Numbered from the stretch's first letter, positions 1 to 14,320 are shown. The stretch is DNA of 64,000 bases from Stenomitos rutilans HA7619-LM2 (GCA_019358945.1 JAHHIE010000006.1:103074-167073), one strand, 5' to 3'. Made by a program: numbers and translations. The notes: generated by a model not told the origin, from the sequence alone.

Positions 1-1173
1 AGAGACGCGAATGGACTGTAGCACCGCGGGATTCACAGCCTGATCAAGCTGCACCAGATCGAGCAGGCTGGTAATGAGCGAACTTTGGCGATCACACTCT
101 TTGGCAATGAGATCCATATAGCGTTGACGCTGCGGTGGCTTCAGATTAGGCGAATTTAGCAACGTGAGCGCTGTTTTAATCGTAGTCAGAGGGGTGCGCA
201 ACTCCTGCCCAACGGTATTGATAAAGTCGGCTTTTGCTTGCAGTGCATTGGTCAACTCCTCTTTTTGCAACTGAAGAATTTCCACCAGATCCGCTTGCCG
301 TCGATAGATGGCATTGCGCTGCAAAACCTCTTCCTGCCGCTGAATCTGCTTCATAAAAAGCTGCCCCCAACTGGTCGGATCGGGCGTTGTGCTCGGCATG
401 GTACTGATTGTCTGTTGCCATTGCGCGACGGCTTCCTGCAAAAGCATAGTCGGTGAGATGCTGGCATCAACGGTCGTCGATCGCCCCATTGTAGTTTTTG
501 CCTGCTCTAAGCCGCTTAACACTCGTTGCATTAAGTTTCCATCAAACGACGATAGAATCAGCAGATGCTGTCGCCGCTCTTGACTGTCTTCGATCGCACC
601 AGCCAGGGATAGATCGACGAGTGCTGCACTTGCTTCTACAGCGTTGGGTTCAGGCGCTTTCGCCAATTGGGCCGATCGTGGACGATGAGCCAGCACGCTC
701 CCCTGGAATTGCGCAGTCCAGACAAACAAAAAATACTCACGTCGCAGGCAGCTTTCTGAGTCAAGTAGAATTTCTAACCACGCAGGGTCAGTCGTTTCAG
801 TGTTTGTCACAGCAGACATTTCTATAGCGGCTGAGGCTGGTGCGATCGTCGCTTCTGCACAGGTATCGACCTCTGCACTAGAGTGGTCTGCACTCACGCT
901 GTCCGTACTGTCATCTCGATAGTCTTTAAAGACGTAAATAGCTTTTGGCACCCCCTCCAATGTGCTATAGCGTTCCAGTTCTGTTTGCCAAACCACGCCT
1001 CTAGGTAACTTTGCCCACACGATCGCAGGCAGCTCACGCTCTGTAAGGAGATCCATCAGAGCGCTAAAGACCGATTTGAGCGTTGCGGGACTAACCTGAA
1101 GAATGGAAAGCGCTGGATCTATTTCGAGCGCTAACTCATAGAGCGATACATCTGAAGCGGGTGTTGAAGTCAT
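1..1173 (-). CDS. DICT-domain sensor histidine kinase, 3' end beyond window, H-box His replaced by Gln
   Basis: Reading leftward from ATG at 1173-1171 the frame stays open to base 1, giving 391 residues with the C-terminus outside the window. The first ~160 residues (VSLYELALEIDPALSILQVS, then a segment with LPRGVVWQTELERY and AIYVFKDYRDD) resemble the cyanobacterial DICT sensory domain. Residues ~300-391 are a HisKA dimerisation domain: KADFINTVG-Q-ELRTPLTTIKTALTLL, then an ECDRQSSLITSLLDLVQL helix. The position that carries the phosphorylated His in the SHELRTPL consensus is Gln (codon CAG on the minus strand, 207-205, residue ~323). The ATP-binding domain should lie upstream of base 1 but is not visible. 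Family assignment is by pattern; the missing His is directly seen. It could be a pseudokinase, or the change could be family-wide. Confidence 0.75.
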   Translation of the reverse strand, partial: MTSTPASDVSLYELALEIDPALSILQVSPATLKSVFSALMDLLTERELPAIVWAKLPRGVVWQTELERYSTLEGVPKAIYVFKDYRDDSTDSVSADHSSAEVDTCAEATIAPASAAIEMSAVTNTETTDPAWLEILLDSESCLRREYFLFVWTAQFQGSVLAHRPRSAQLAKAPEPNAVEASAALVDLSLAGAIEDSQERRQHLLILSSFDGNLMQRVLSGLEQAKTTMGRSTTVDASISPTMLLQEAVAQWQQTISTMPSTTPDPTSWGQLFMKQIQRQEEVLQRNAIYRRQADLVEILQLQKEELTNALQAKADFINTVGQELRTPLTTIKTALTLLNSPNLKPPQRQRYMDLIAKECDRQSSLITSLLDLVQLDQAVNPAVLQSIRVS

Positions 1174-1394
1174 GAGTGAGTGTAGGGCAAACAGTTGAAC
1201 ACTGTTCTGAAGCGCTGTGAAATGGGGCTAGTGAAATAGCGTGACGGCTGATGTGCGATCGACCCGTTCCCTTCCGAAGCAATTCTATCAAGCCCACAGC
1301 AATGTGGCAGTGATCTCTCTAATCCTCCAGTTTGTGTAATGGGGCATACCTATTGTCAGAGATACGTCTTTTTCATAGGTTTGATGAGCGTCGC

Positions 1395-2111
1395 CTAACA
1401 AGATTCAGTTTCTGGCTCAATGCCAGCGGCTCGGAGTTGAGCTGCAAGGCGATCGGCTCTTTCCTGTAATAACGCGGCTTTTTCAACCCCCCACAGCAGC
1501 AGCTTGCCAGCGTCGTCCCACCAGCGCAACCAGTTTCCGGTGCGATTTTCGCGTGTGCCCTGCCAAACGCCCAAAAACAGGTTCATTTGCGCGATCCAAT
1601 AGCGGTTATTGGCATCAGGTGTACTCAACTGGTAGCGCCCAGCGTCGTTCAGGTGATAGACCTCCAGCACACCTGTATCCAGCGCGAAAATGACGTAAGT
1701 GGGCACTGCCAGAATTTGTTCGTAAAACAACCATTTGCCGGGTGGATGGGTTGGTTTAACCGAATACTCGCCACCATCCGTCGCTGACAGAAACTCCATT
1801 ACCACAGCAGGACTGTCGCCCTGAAGTTGAGGCGTGTAGCTGCGATCGACCTCAATTCGCGGTACCCGAATCGCTGGGATGTACGACCAGTCAGGCGCTT
1901 TTACAACGATTTTCTCGTTGACTGTGGCGCAGATGCCATAGTTAGTAGTGGTCAACGCATACGACGGCAATTTGCCAGAGTTTTCCAGGCTATCGCTTAA
2001 AGCGGCTGTCAGCAGGGGTTGATTGATATTGTCTACAGGATCATCGGGTAGCACAAAGTCATCGGGCAGTTTCTCCCAGGTGACAGCATAGCGAGTAGGA
2101 CTGGTGAGCAT
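1395..2111 (-). CDS. Uma2 family (DUF820) PD-(D/E)XK-like protein
   Basis: A 238-residue protein of the cyanobacterially expanded Uma2 family, which has a restriction-endonuclease-like fold; the biological role of the family is not settled. Visible hallmarks are the hydrophobic strand SPAVVMEFLSATDGGEY, the stretch KWLFYEQILAVPTYVIFAL (the usual K..lY...gv.eYwi module), and a C-terminal coiled coil (AALLQERADRLAAQLRAAGIEPE) common in this family. It follows putA on the same strand with a 32-bp gap, so it may be co-transcribed. Similar proteins lie at 51.2-51.8 kb and 57.0-57.7 kb. Confidence 0.85.
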   Translation of the reverse strand: MLTSPTRYAVTWEKLPDDFVLPDDPVDNINQPLLTAALSDSLENSGKLPSYALTTTNYGICATVNEKIVVKAPDWSYIPAIRVPRIEVDRSYTPQLQGDSPAVVMEFLSATDGGEYSVKPTHPPGKWLFYEQILAVPTYVIFALDTGVLEVYHLNDAGRYQLSTPDANNRYWIAQMNLFLGVWQGTRENRTGNWLRWWDDAGKLLLWGVEKAALLQERADRLAAQLRAAGIEPETESC

Positions 2112-2143
2112 GAGCAGACCTCCACGATCGCGTGATCTAAACG

Positions 2144-5212
<3,069 letters not shown>

Positions 5213-5387
5213 AGCAATGGGCTCCTATCAAAGGTCGGCGAACAATCCGTGCGACCGGATGCTGCAAACGGTCTAGCTGCGGGAGGATTCAGCCTGTAGA
5301 ACCTATTTATTGTAACGTCGATCGCCATTGGTCAAGCGCGGCTCTCACAAGGATCGGACGCTTGCATGACAGCATGACGGATGATCT

Positions 5388-5446
5388 ACCGCAGAGACAC
5401 AGAGGTCGCCAAGATCCTAACTCTGTGTTCTCCGCGCCTCAGCGGT
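5388..5446. repeat. Dispersed palindromic repeat between the GGDEF/EAL gene and putA
   Basis: ACCGCAGAGACACAGAG at 5388-5404 faces CTCTGTGTTCTCCGCG...AGCGGT ending at 5446, an imperfect inverted repeat in the space between two minus-strand genes. It resembles the CCGCAGAG...CTCTGCGG elements commonly scattered in cyanobacterial genomes. No coding potential. Confidence 0.6.
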
Positions 5447-5458
5447 TACTTTTCAACG

Positions 5459-8400
5459 CTATTCAACCTTTGTGACGGTGAACAGCATTTGGGGCTGATG
5501 TGCCTGCAAGAATTGGGTCGCTGCTGTCGCTGGCATGGGGTGACTGAACAAATAGCCTTGCATCTCCTCGCAGTGGCGCGATTGCAGGTAATCTACTTGT
5601 GCCTGGGTTTCGACTCCTTCAGCTACCACGTTGAGGCCCAGTCCGCGTCCCAGGGCAATGACGGCATCGGCGATCGCAGCATCACTGGGATCGGTGGTCA
5701 ATTCATGCACAAACGATTGATCAAGCTTAATGGTATTGAGCGGAAAGCGCTTCAGATAGCCAAGCGACGAGTAGCCTGTGCCAAAATCATCCATCGAAAT
5801 GTGGACACCTATTGATCGCAACGACTTCAAAATGGCGATCGTGAAGTCTACATTCTGCATGGCGGTCGTTTCTGTAATTTCTAGTTCCAATGAGTCTGGG
5901 GTCAGGTGTGCCTCTGCTAGGAGTTGGGCGATCGTTTCTACCAACTGGGGCTGCTGAAATTGCCTCGCCGAAAGATTAACTGCCATACGAAGTGGGGCTA
6001 AACCAGCCATCTGCCAGGTTTGATTTTGAGCACAGGCCGTGCGTAGCACCCATTCACCAATGGCGATAATCAACCCGTTTTCCTCGGCAAGAGGAATGAA
6101 AACGCTGGGTGAGATTAAGCCTAACTCCGGGTGCTGCCAGCGAAGCAGAGCTTCCATCCCGGTGATTTCTCCAGTGATGACGTTGATTTGCGGCTGGTAG
6201 TGCAGCACAAATTCCTGCCGTTCTAAGGCGTGGTGGAGGCTGCTTTCCAGCGCGAGGAGTTCGGATGCTTGAGAGTTGATGGCAGGCGTATAAATTTGGT
6301 AGCCGTTGCGCCCTTGTTCTTTGACGCGATAGAGCGCGGCATCGGCGTTTTTGAGCAGCGTCTGCGCATCTTCGCCGTCGTGAGGGTAAAGGGCAATGCC
6401 AATGCTGGTGCTGATGTAAAGTTCGTGCGCTTCTAGATAAAAGGCAGGTTTTAGTGCTTCGCTAATGCGCTGAGCCGCTTTGGCTGCATCTTCTGCATTG
6501 CTAATCTGGGGTAATAGCAGGGTGAATTCGTCTCCGCCCCAGCGGGCGATCGTGTCTCCTTCTCGCATGCAATCGGAGAGGCGAGCGGCTACTGCTTGCA
6601 AAAGCAAATCACCGATCGCGTGTCCTAGCGTATCGTTGATGGTTTTGAACCGATCCAGATCCAGGAACATTACTGCTAGCATGGTATTTGTGCGGTGGGC
6701 ATTTGCCAGGGCTAGCGGGAGACGATCGTTGAAGAGCATCCGGTTGGGTAAGCCTGTCAGCAAATCGTGAAACGCCTGATAGCGGATAGTGGCTTCTGCC
6801 TGCTGGCGTTTGAGTGCCCCACCAATACTGGCAGCCATTGCCACTAGAATCGACTCTTCATTGCTTGACCAACGGCGTTGCGTTTTGCAATTGTCAAGGC
6901 CGATAAAGCCCCAAAATTGCTCATCAACCAAAATCGGCACCAGCAGCACCGATAGAATTTGATCTAAGCGGAGCACTTGCTGCTTTGCTTCCTCAAAATC
7001 GTCAATCACGCCGCCGACGGATTGGCCGCTTGCCAGTGCATCGTACCAACCATGCAGCCCCGGCGTACTGTAAGGCTGGTCTTGCCAGTACGGTTGGTGA
7101 ATGGTGGGTAGAATTGACTCGCGCACCCATTCGTAGCGGATACTTGTCAACACCTCAGCCGTTTCGGGATGGGGATCATTCTGGTAAATGTAGACGCGAT
7201 CGACACCTGTAGATTGCCCCAACGTTTCCAGGACTTTCGCGATCGCCGCTTCATAGTTTGTGTCGGTCAATAGATGGGTCATGGCGATTGCCACCCCTTC
7301 TAGTAGTCGATCGCGTTTGAGCAGTTCGGTTTCTGCCTGCTTCCGTTTGGTAATGTCTTCGACGGTGCCTTCGTACCCCAAGAGGCTGCCATTGGAGCCG
7401 CGCAACGCCCGGGCATTCTCAGAAATCCAGATGACACGGCGATCTTTGCGATACACCTGCGACTCAAAATCCAGTACAGCATCCTGCGCTTGAAGCAGGC
7501 AGCGAAAATCGTCCCGCCGCTGTGGATCGACATAAAGCTGGTGCCGAATATCCGTCAGGGTATCGACTAATTCTGCGGGCGAGTCGTAGCCATAAATCTT
7601 TGCCAGCATTGAGTTTGCGGTGAGATAGTGACCTTCGGGCGTGGTTTGAAAGATGCCTGCAACGGCGTTTTCAAAGATGCTCCGGTACTTCTCTTCTGCC
7701 TGCTTGAGTGCGGCTTCTGCCTGTTTGCGATCGACTTCACTGCGTTTGCGATCGCTGACATCGCGGCAAACACAGAGCAACCCTTGATCTTCCAACAGCG
7801 TCAGGGAAATTTCTTCTGCAAACGTACTGCCATCTCGTCGCGTTGCGGTGGCTTCTCCTTGCCAGCGTCCCTGCTGCTGTAACACGGGCAGGATCTCAGC
7901 CTCGTAACGCTGTGCCTCGATCGGATCACAGAGCAGCCGCCAGTGTTTGCCTAGCAAGTCGCTAGCTTGGTCGTAGCCATAGAACTGGGCGTGCGCCTGG
8001 TTCAAGTAAACAAATTCACCGCTGGCGTTGAGTACGGCAATGCCCTCGGTACAGGCTTCGATCGCAGCTAGCTGCAAGCGGATAACTTCTTCTGCCTGTA
8101 GGCGATCAGTAATGTCTTCGATGGTGCCGAGTACCCCAATGGCACGATCGTTCGCGTCGTGGATGGGGATTTTACTGATTTGAGTCCAGTTCGGCTGACG
8201 GTTGGCGATCGTATTCTGCTCGGTGAGGTTGAAGAGGGGGATACCAGAGCGGATCACCTGCTGGTCTTGCTGCTGAAACCGTGCTGCGAGGGTGCTACTG
8301 TAGGGCAACTCGTAATCCGTTTTGCCAACAACCGTTGTGACTGCACCCAAGTTGAGATTGTTAGCAAACTGTTTGTTGCAGCCCTGATACACCGAGTTGG

Positions 8401-9475
8401 TGTCTTTCCAAAAGATGGCAAGGGGGAGGTTGTCAAGTACCAGCCTCAGAAAGGTTTCCGTTTCGAGGAGCGCTTTATTGGCCTGCTTCAGTTCGGTGAT
8501 GTCGGTAATAAACCCTTCAATGCCCAGAACGATGCCGCTTGAGTCGTAAAGTCCGTGGCCTTTCTCCCACAGCCATTTTTCCTGCCCGGTTTTTGTGTAA
8601 ATGCGGTATTCAACCACGTAAGGTTCCTGCTGGGCGATCGCCTGTTCGATACGGCTGAGCACGAGCGACAGATCATCTGGGTGGCAAATGTCGTTGTAAG
8701 CAAGCTGACGTTGATTGCCAGCCAGTTCCTGGCTGCAATAGCCTGTGATCGCCAGACACCCTTCGCTTAAATACAGCATCGACCACTCTGGGTCATTGCT
8801 TCCGGTAAAGACAATGCCCGGAAGCGAGTTGATCAGCGTAAACAGGCGTTGCTGATTTTGCCCTAGTGCAGCCTCAGCTTGCTTGTACTGCATGAGGCTG
8901 CCTAACTGTGATGCCACACTACAGACAAGCCGCACCGCTTCCTCATCTTCGGGTCGTGGAGTATCCAGGAAAAAAACGATCGTGGCTATGACCTCACGCT
9001 GAGTCAGCACGGGCACAGCCAGAGCTGCTTTAAGCTGAGCCGACTGAGCCACGCGCACGCGCAAAAACTCATGATCAGGTGAGTGGCTCACGTCAGAAAG
9101 CCATTCTGCTTGCTTGGTGAGCCAGATCCGCCCCGGCAGACCTTCACCAGGAGCAAAACTGCTTTGCTCACTGACCGCTCTAAAATGGTGCAAATGGTCT
9201 GGATTACCATGCCAGATGGGGCTGCATTCAAGCCGGGTTTTATCCTGGTTGGGAACCCAGGCTTCGGCAAAGATCCAGTTCATACTCTGGCAAACGTGCT
9301 GCATCACAAGGCTTAGGGCCAGCTCAAACTCCCGTACACCCGCGATCGCGTGCATAATTCCTTGCAGCAGGGAAGCTTCTGCTTGCGATCGTTCACAGGC
9401 CGCTATCTGTATGGCTGTAGCGGTTGTATTGAGAGTCGTGCTACCGAGCTCAATCTTTGATGAAGACGTTGACAT
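5459..9475 (-). CDS. GAF-PAS(x4)-GAF-GGDEF-EAL cyclic-di-GMP synthase/phosphodiesterase
   Basis: A 1338-residue soluble signalling protein with no membrane segment seen. Order: GAF (~35-205), four PAS/PAC units (~210-330, ~335-460, ~465-585, ~605-730), a second GAF (~735-900), GGDEF (~905-1070), EAL (~1085-1330). The cyclase site RWGGDEF (~978-983) is intact and is preceded by an REGD inhibitory-site motif five residues upstream. The EAL domain has EALLRW (~1107), AVNLSARQF, ELEITE, MDDFGTGYSSL, IKLDQSF, VVAEGVET and EMQGYLF, so every known catalytic residue is present. Both activities are therefore plausible, with the sensors deciding which prevails. It is separated from putA by 246 bp. The response regulator at 28.4 kb has the same output domains in degenerate form. 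Confidence 0.93.
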   Translation of the reverse strand: MSTSSSKIELGSTTLNTTATAIQIAACERSQAEASLLQGIMHAIAGVREFELALSLVMQHVCQSMNWIFAEAWVPNQDKTRLECSPIWHGNPDHLHHFRAVSEQSSFAPGEGLPGRIWLTKQAEWLSDVSHSPDHEFLRVRVAQSAQLKAALAVPVLTQREVIATIVFFLDTPRPEDEEAVRLVCSVASQLGSLMQYKQAEAALGQNQQRLFTLINSLPGIVFTGSNDPEWSMLYLSEGCLAITGYCSQELAGNQRQLAYNDICHPDDLSLVLSRIEQAIAQQEPYVVEYRIYTKTGQEKWLWEKGHGLYDSSGIVLGIEGFITDITELKQANKALLETETFLRLVLDNLPLAIFWKDTNSVYQGCNKQFANNLNLGAVTTVVGKTDYELPYSSTLAARFQQQDQQVIRSGIPLFNLTEQNTIANRQPNWTQISKIPIHDANDRAIGVLGTIEDITDRLQAEEVIRLQLAAIEACTEGIAVLNASGEFVYLNQAHAQFYGYDQASDLLGKHWRLLCDPIEAQRYEAEILPVLQQQGRWQGEATATRRDGSTFAEEISLTLLEDQGLLCVCRDVSDRKRSEVDRKQAEAALKQAEEKYRSIFENAVAGIFQTTPEGHYLTANSMLAKIYGYDSPAELVDTLTDIRHQLYVDPQRRDDFRCLLQAQDAVLDFESQVYRKDRRVIWISENARALRGSNGSLLGYEGTVEDITKRKQAETELLKRDRLLEGVAIAMTHLLTDTNYEAAIAKVLETLGQSTGVDRVYIYQNDPHPETAEVLTSIRYEWVRESILPTIHQPYWQDQPYSTPGLHGWYDALASGQSVGGVIDDFEEAKQQVLRLDQILSVLLVPILVDEQFWGFIGLDNCKTQRRWSSNEESILVAMAASIGGALKRQQAEATIRYQAFHDLLTGLPNRMLFNDRLPLALANAHRTNTMLAVMFLDLDRFKTINDTLGHAIGDLLLQAVAARLSDCMREGDTIARWGGDEFTLLLPQISNAEDAAKAAQRISEALKPAFYLEAHELYISTSIGIALYPHDGEDAQTLLKNADAALYRVKEQGRNGYQIYTPAINSQASELLALESSLHHALERQEFVLHYQPQINVITGEITGMEALLRWQHPELGLISPSVFIPLAEENGLIIAIGEWVLRTACAQNQTWQMAGLAPLRMAVNLSARQFQQPQLVETIAQLLAEAHLTPDSLELEITETTAMQNVDFTIAILKSLRSIGVHISMDDFGTGYSSLGYLKRFPLNTIKLDQSFVHELTTDPSDAAIADAVIALGRGLGLNVVAEGVETQAQVDYLQSRHCEEMQGYLFSHPMPATAATQFLQAHQPQMLFTVTKVE

Positions 9476-11615
<2,140 letters not shown>

Positions 11616-11656
11616 CGGCTCAAAGATGTACCGTTCAGGTTAGGCATAGCCAAACA

Positions 11657-11739
11657 GGTTCAAATCAGCGGGGGCATGGGGCTGTATCAAAAGCCATCAC
11701 CCTCAAAGCCACCACTTTTGCTATCCGTTGATTTGAGCC
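11657..11739. repeat. Imperfect inverted repeat after enolase
   Basis: GGTTCAAATCAGCGG (11657-11671) is matched by CCGTTGATTTGAGCC (11725-11739), 13 of 15 bases paired with a 53-base loop. It lies between eno and the TetR gene. It could be a long terminator-like hairpin without a T run, or a relic of a small palindromic element. Confidence 0.5.
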
Positions 11740-11766
11740 GTTTGGTCATCGTTCAAAGCGACATTC

Positions 11767-11795
11767 TTGTATAGTCATTCAAAAAAACGTATACT
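11767..11795 (+). promoter_or_regulatory. Sigma-70-type promoter of the TetR gene
   Basis: TTGTAT (11767-11772), 17-bp spacer, TATACT (11790-11795), about 40 bp before the TetR start. The spacer holds the half-site ATTCAA, which also makes up the palindrome in front of the GST gene, consistent with autoregulation by inference. Confidence 0.55.
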
Positions 11796-11834
11796 GGGAC
11801 TTCAGGTAAATCACCAAATTCCGAGTCTAGTGCC

Positions 11835-12410
11835 TTGGTTCGTCAAAGAGAGTTTGATACGGACGACATCTTAGCGATCGCCATGAACCTGTTCTGGCAG
11901 CGCGGTTATACAAACACATCAATGAAAGATGTGGTTCAAGCTACGGGTGTGCAGCCTGGAAGCTTATACAGTGCCTTTGGTGATAAAGAGAAGCTGTTTC
12001 AGCAAGCGCTTCGTAAGTATACTCAAGACTTTTTTCGCGCCTTTATGCCTCGCAACTGTCCGCCATTGGATTGTATTCAACAGTGGTTTGAGTACCTGGC
12101 TGACGCGATGGCAAAAGACCCAAAACAGAAAGGATGCCTGATTATCAATACGGCAATGGAACGAGAAGCACACTCGCCCAGCACGATCGCTATCATTGAA
12201 GATCGGCTGGATGAAATCGAGTCATTTTTCCGCCAAAACCTGCATCAGGCTAGACTAGATGGGTCTTTGCCAAAAAACTATGATGTGGATGTGACAGCAA
12301 AAGCGCTGTTGGGTACGGTCGTCGGCATGCTGGCAGTGGCACGAATGCGCCGTGATAGTCAAACGCTGCATAGCATTGCCAAAGGGGCGATCGCGCTGCT
12401 TAAAGCTTGA
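11835..12410 (+). CDS. TetR/AcrR family transcriptional regulator
   Basis: A 191-residue repressor-type protein. Residues ~10-55 form the TetR helix-turn-helix: ILAIAMNLFWQRGYTNTSMKDVV, then ATGVQPGSLYSAFGDKEKLF. The rest is the helical ligand domain with the QKGCLIINTAMER segment seen in AcrR-like members. The only in-frame start is TTG at 11835; no ATG lies between the promoter and the HTH. The next two genes on the same strand, GST and SDR, are likely targets because an ATTCAA palindrome overlaps their promoter. TetR-GST-SDR groupings often handle reactive electrophiles; the inducer is unknown. Confidence 0.88.
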   Translation: MVRQREFDTDDILAIAMNLFWQRGYTNTSMKDVVQATGVQPGSLYSAFGDKEKLFQQALRKYTQDFFRAFMPRNCPPLDCIQQWFEYLADAMAKDPKQKGCLIINTAMEREAHSPSTIAIIEDRLDEIESFFRQNLHQARLDGSLPKNYDVDVTAKALLGTVVGMLAVARMRRDSQTLHSIAKGAIALLKA

Positions 12411-12470
12411 CCGAACTGAGCTTGCTTTCGATGCCAGCCTCTTGCGGATTTGAAAGATTATTCAAGAATC

Positions 12471-12572
12471 ATACCAATTTGAATTGAAAATGCAACACAT
12501 CCTGTAGGGACAAGGCATTGCCTTGCCCCTACCCACTGATTGATCTGTAGCCGTCATTCTTTAAATCGGTAT
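12471..12572. repeat. MITE-like element with ATACC/GGTAT ends
   Basis: Begins ATACCAATTTGAATT and ends CTTTAAATCGGTAT, so the ends are imperfect inverted repeats. The centre contains a second palindrome (GTAGGGACAAGGCA facing TTGCCTTGCCCCTAC, about 12503-12531), a word very common in cyanobacterial intergenic DNA. No coding capacity. Confidence 0.65.
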
Positions 12573-12650
12573 CAGAAGCAAAACTGTCGCAGATTTCAGC
12601 TTGGTCATCCCGATTCCCTGTAGCTGAAGACATAAAGCAAGGCTTTGCTC

Positions 12651-12788
12651 ATACCAGTTTGATTTGCAAAGGCAACAGCAGCAGGCTTGGAAAGCCAGAA
12701 GCCGTAATTACTATGCCTCCTGACTTCTAACTTCTGACTCCTGATTTCTGGCTTAGAACATCTGGCACAAACACTATTGAAGCGGTAT
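12651..12788. repeat. Second ATACC/GGTAT element with heptamer core
   Basis: Begins ATACCAGTTTGATTTG and ends CTATTGAAGCGGTAT; the ends are related to those of the 12471 element. The core has CTCCTGACTTCTAACTTCTG-type heptamers. The right end (GGCACAAACACT...GCGGTAT) is repeated at 10163-10187 before enolase. Confidence 0.6.
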
Positions 12789-12852
12789 GACATGCTCTTG
12801 AACCGATCCTTTTGGAGCGATGAGTTGAATCGTTATTGTGTCCCGCCTAGGC

Positions 12853-12913
12853 TTGACAGATGAATTATTTCGCAGCTATTTTGAATGTACGTTAAAATTG
12901 AATACGCATTCAA
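12853..12913 (+). promoter_or_regulatory. Promoter and putative TetR operator of the GST-SDR operon
   Basis: TTGACA (12853-12858), 18-bp spacer, TATTTT (12877-12882). Just downstream, TTGAATACGCATTCAA (12898-12913) is an inverted repeat TTGAAT-N4-ATTCAA, and a related half-site TTGAATGTACG begins at 12881. This arrangement fits a repressor blocking initiation. Assignment to the TetR protein upstream is inference. Confidence 0.6.
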
Positions 12914-12938
12914 GTAACATTTATTTCCCACGACACTT

Positions 12939-13601
12939 ATGAGCGAACTGATTTTGCATGGTTTCCCCGTTAGCCCGTATGTGCGATCGGCGCGCATTGC
13001 CTTGTTTGAGAAAGGAGTGGCTTACCACTTCAATGAGATTGGGTTTGACTATCTCACCACAGATGCCTACACCAAACTCAATCCTTTTCGGAAAATGCCT
13101 GTCTTGCAGCAGGAGCAGTTTGTTCTCTATGAAACCCCTGCTATCTTGAGCTACATTGACGAAGCTTTTGACGGTGCTTCTTTGCAACCTGCACATCCCA
13201 AAGCGCGAGCACACATGCACAAGTGGTTTGGGATTGCGGCTCACTATTTGTATCCAGTGGGGGTGATGCAACTGTTTCTGCAACGGGTGATGTCTCCCAT
13301 CCTGGGCAACCAACCCGATGAGGCGGTTGTGGAAGCTGCGGTAGCTGCGATCGCACTACCACTGGATGTCCTGGAGCGCGAACTGGTCGATACGTTTCTG
13401 GTGGGCGATCGCTTGAGTTTGGCAGACATTCTTACAGGCGCGATGGTGTACTACGTCAACATGACGCAAGAAGGGGCGACGCTCATCCGCTCAAGGCCCA
13501 AAACGGCTACGTGGCTCAGCCAATTGAGCCAGCGAGAAAGCTTCCAACAAAGTTTGGCTGGCCTGTTGCAGGGCAAGAGCATGGGAGGCGTTGAAGCATG
13601 A
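12939..13601 (+). CDS. Glutathione S-transferase family protein
   Basis: A 220-residue cytosolic protein with a thioredoxin-fold N-domain (ELILHGFPVSPYVRSARIALFEKGV; the FRKMPVL segment carries the conserved cis-Pro; ETPAILSYID) and an all-helical C-domain with the DRLSLADI motif. The Ser in PVSPYVRSAR is the likely glutathione-activating residue. Start at the first ATG after the promoter/operator region. Its stop overlaps the SDR start by four bases (ATGA), so the two are translationally coupled. Probably detoxifies electrophiles; the substrate is unknown. Confidence 0.9.
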   Translation: MSELILHGFPVSPYVRSARIALFEKGVAYHFNEIGFDYLTTDAYTKLNPFRKMPVLQQEQFVLYETPAILSYIDEAFDGASLQPAHPKARAHMHKWFGIAAHYLYPVGVMQLFLQRVMSPILGNQPDEAVVEAAVAAIALPLDVLERELVDTFLVGDRLSLADILTGAMVYYVNMTQEGATLIRSRPKTATWLSQLSQRESFQQSLAGLLQGKSMGGVEA

Positions 13602-14320
13602 GCTTGCACCCCTTAAACAATCAGCACGTAGTGATTGTGGGCGGAAGTAGCGGTATTGGGCTGGCTACAGGCACCCTTGCCAAACAGTTGGGAGCTGATG
13701 TGACCCTTATCAGCCGTGAGGCAACAAAACTAAAGCAGGTGGCAACGCAATTGGGTGGTGTGCGCCTTGCGATCGCTGATTTTGCCGACGAAGCGGCGAT
13801 TCATGCGGCCTTTGCAGACTTGCCTACTATCCACCATGTCTATGTGGCAGCAGGCGGCTTTGTGGGCGGTAATGTCTTGGAAGGAAGCATGGCTGACTTT
13901 CGTCGAGCGATCGATACCCGTCTTTGGGGGTCAGTGCATGTCGTGCGTGCGGCAGTGCCTAAAATGAATGGGACAGGTTCGCTGACCTTTACAGGCGGGC
14001 TATCGACCGATCGACCCGTCGCAGGAGCCTGGGCTACGGCGGTTGCTACGGCGGCGGCCGAACAGCTAGCACGTGCACTGGCGCTTGAATTAGCTCCCCT
14101 TCGAGTCAATGCGGTCTCTCCAGGCTGGACGGATACGCCCATGTGGGATAACATTCTGGGTGCAGAGAAGCAGACGGTATTTAGCGGGGTGGCAACTCAG
14201 GTTCCAGTGAAGCGCCTTTCCCTGGCTACAGAGGTTGCTCAAGCTGTGATTTTTCTCATGAACAGCGCCACTGTCACCGGAGAGGTACTCCACGTGGATA
14301 GTGGGCATCGCCTCGTCTGA
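13598..14320 (+). CDS. SDR-fold oxidoreductase lacking the YxxxK catalytic pair
   Basis: A 240-residue short-chain dehydrogenase-like protein. The Rossmann nucleotide motif is intact (VVIVGGSSGIGLATG), and VAAGG replaces the usual NNAG. At the active site, where YxxxK is expected, the sequence is GAWATAVATAAAEQLARALA: Trp and Val replace Tyr and Lys. The following ELAPLRVNAVSPGWTDTPMW segment is normal. A subgroup of SDRs without YxxxK is known, so the loss is probably a subfamily trait rather than recent decay. It may bind NAD(P)H with altered or no redox chemistry. Coupled to the GST gene. Confidence 0.88.
   Translation: MSLHPLNNQHVVIVGGSSGIGLATGTLAKQLGADVTLISREATKLKQVATQLGGVRLAIADFADEAAIHAAFADLPTIHHVYVAAGGFVGGNVLEGSMADFRRAIDTRLWGSVHVVRAAVPKMNGTGSLTFTGGLSTDRPVAGAWATAVATAAAEQLARALALELAPLRVNAVSPGWTDTPMWDNILGAEKQTVFSGVATQVPVKRLSLATEVAQAVIFLMNSATVTGEVLHVDSGHRLV

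Larger units (their letters stand above)
12411..12938. other. Intergenic region filled with two palindromic repeat elements
   Basis: No gene. It contains a ~100-bp element at 12471-12572, a second at 12651-12788 with embedded TTCTGAC/CTCCTGA heptamers, and finally the promoter and operator-like palindrome of the GST gene. Both elements have ATACC... and ...GGTAT ends. Confidence 0.75.

Noticed and set aside
11657..11671. tRNA T-arm (GGTTCAAATC)
   Set aside because: No acceptor stem or anticodon arm could be built around it; it is one arm of an inverted repeat. No complete tRNA was found anywhere in the window.
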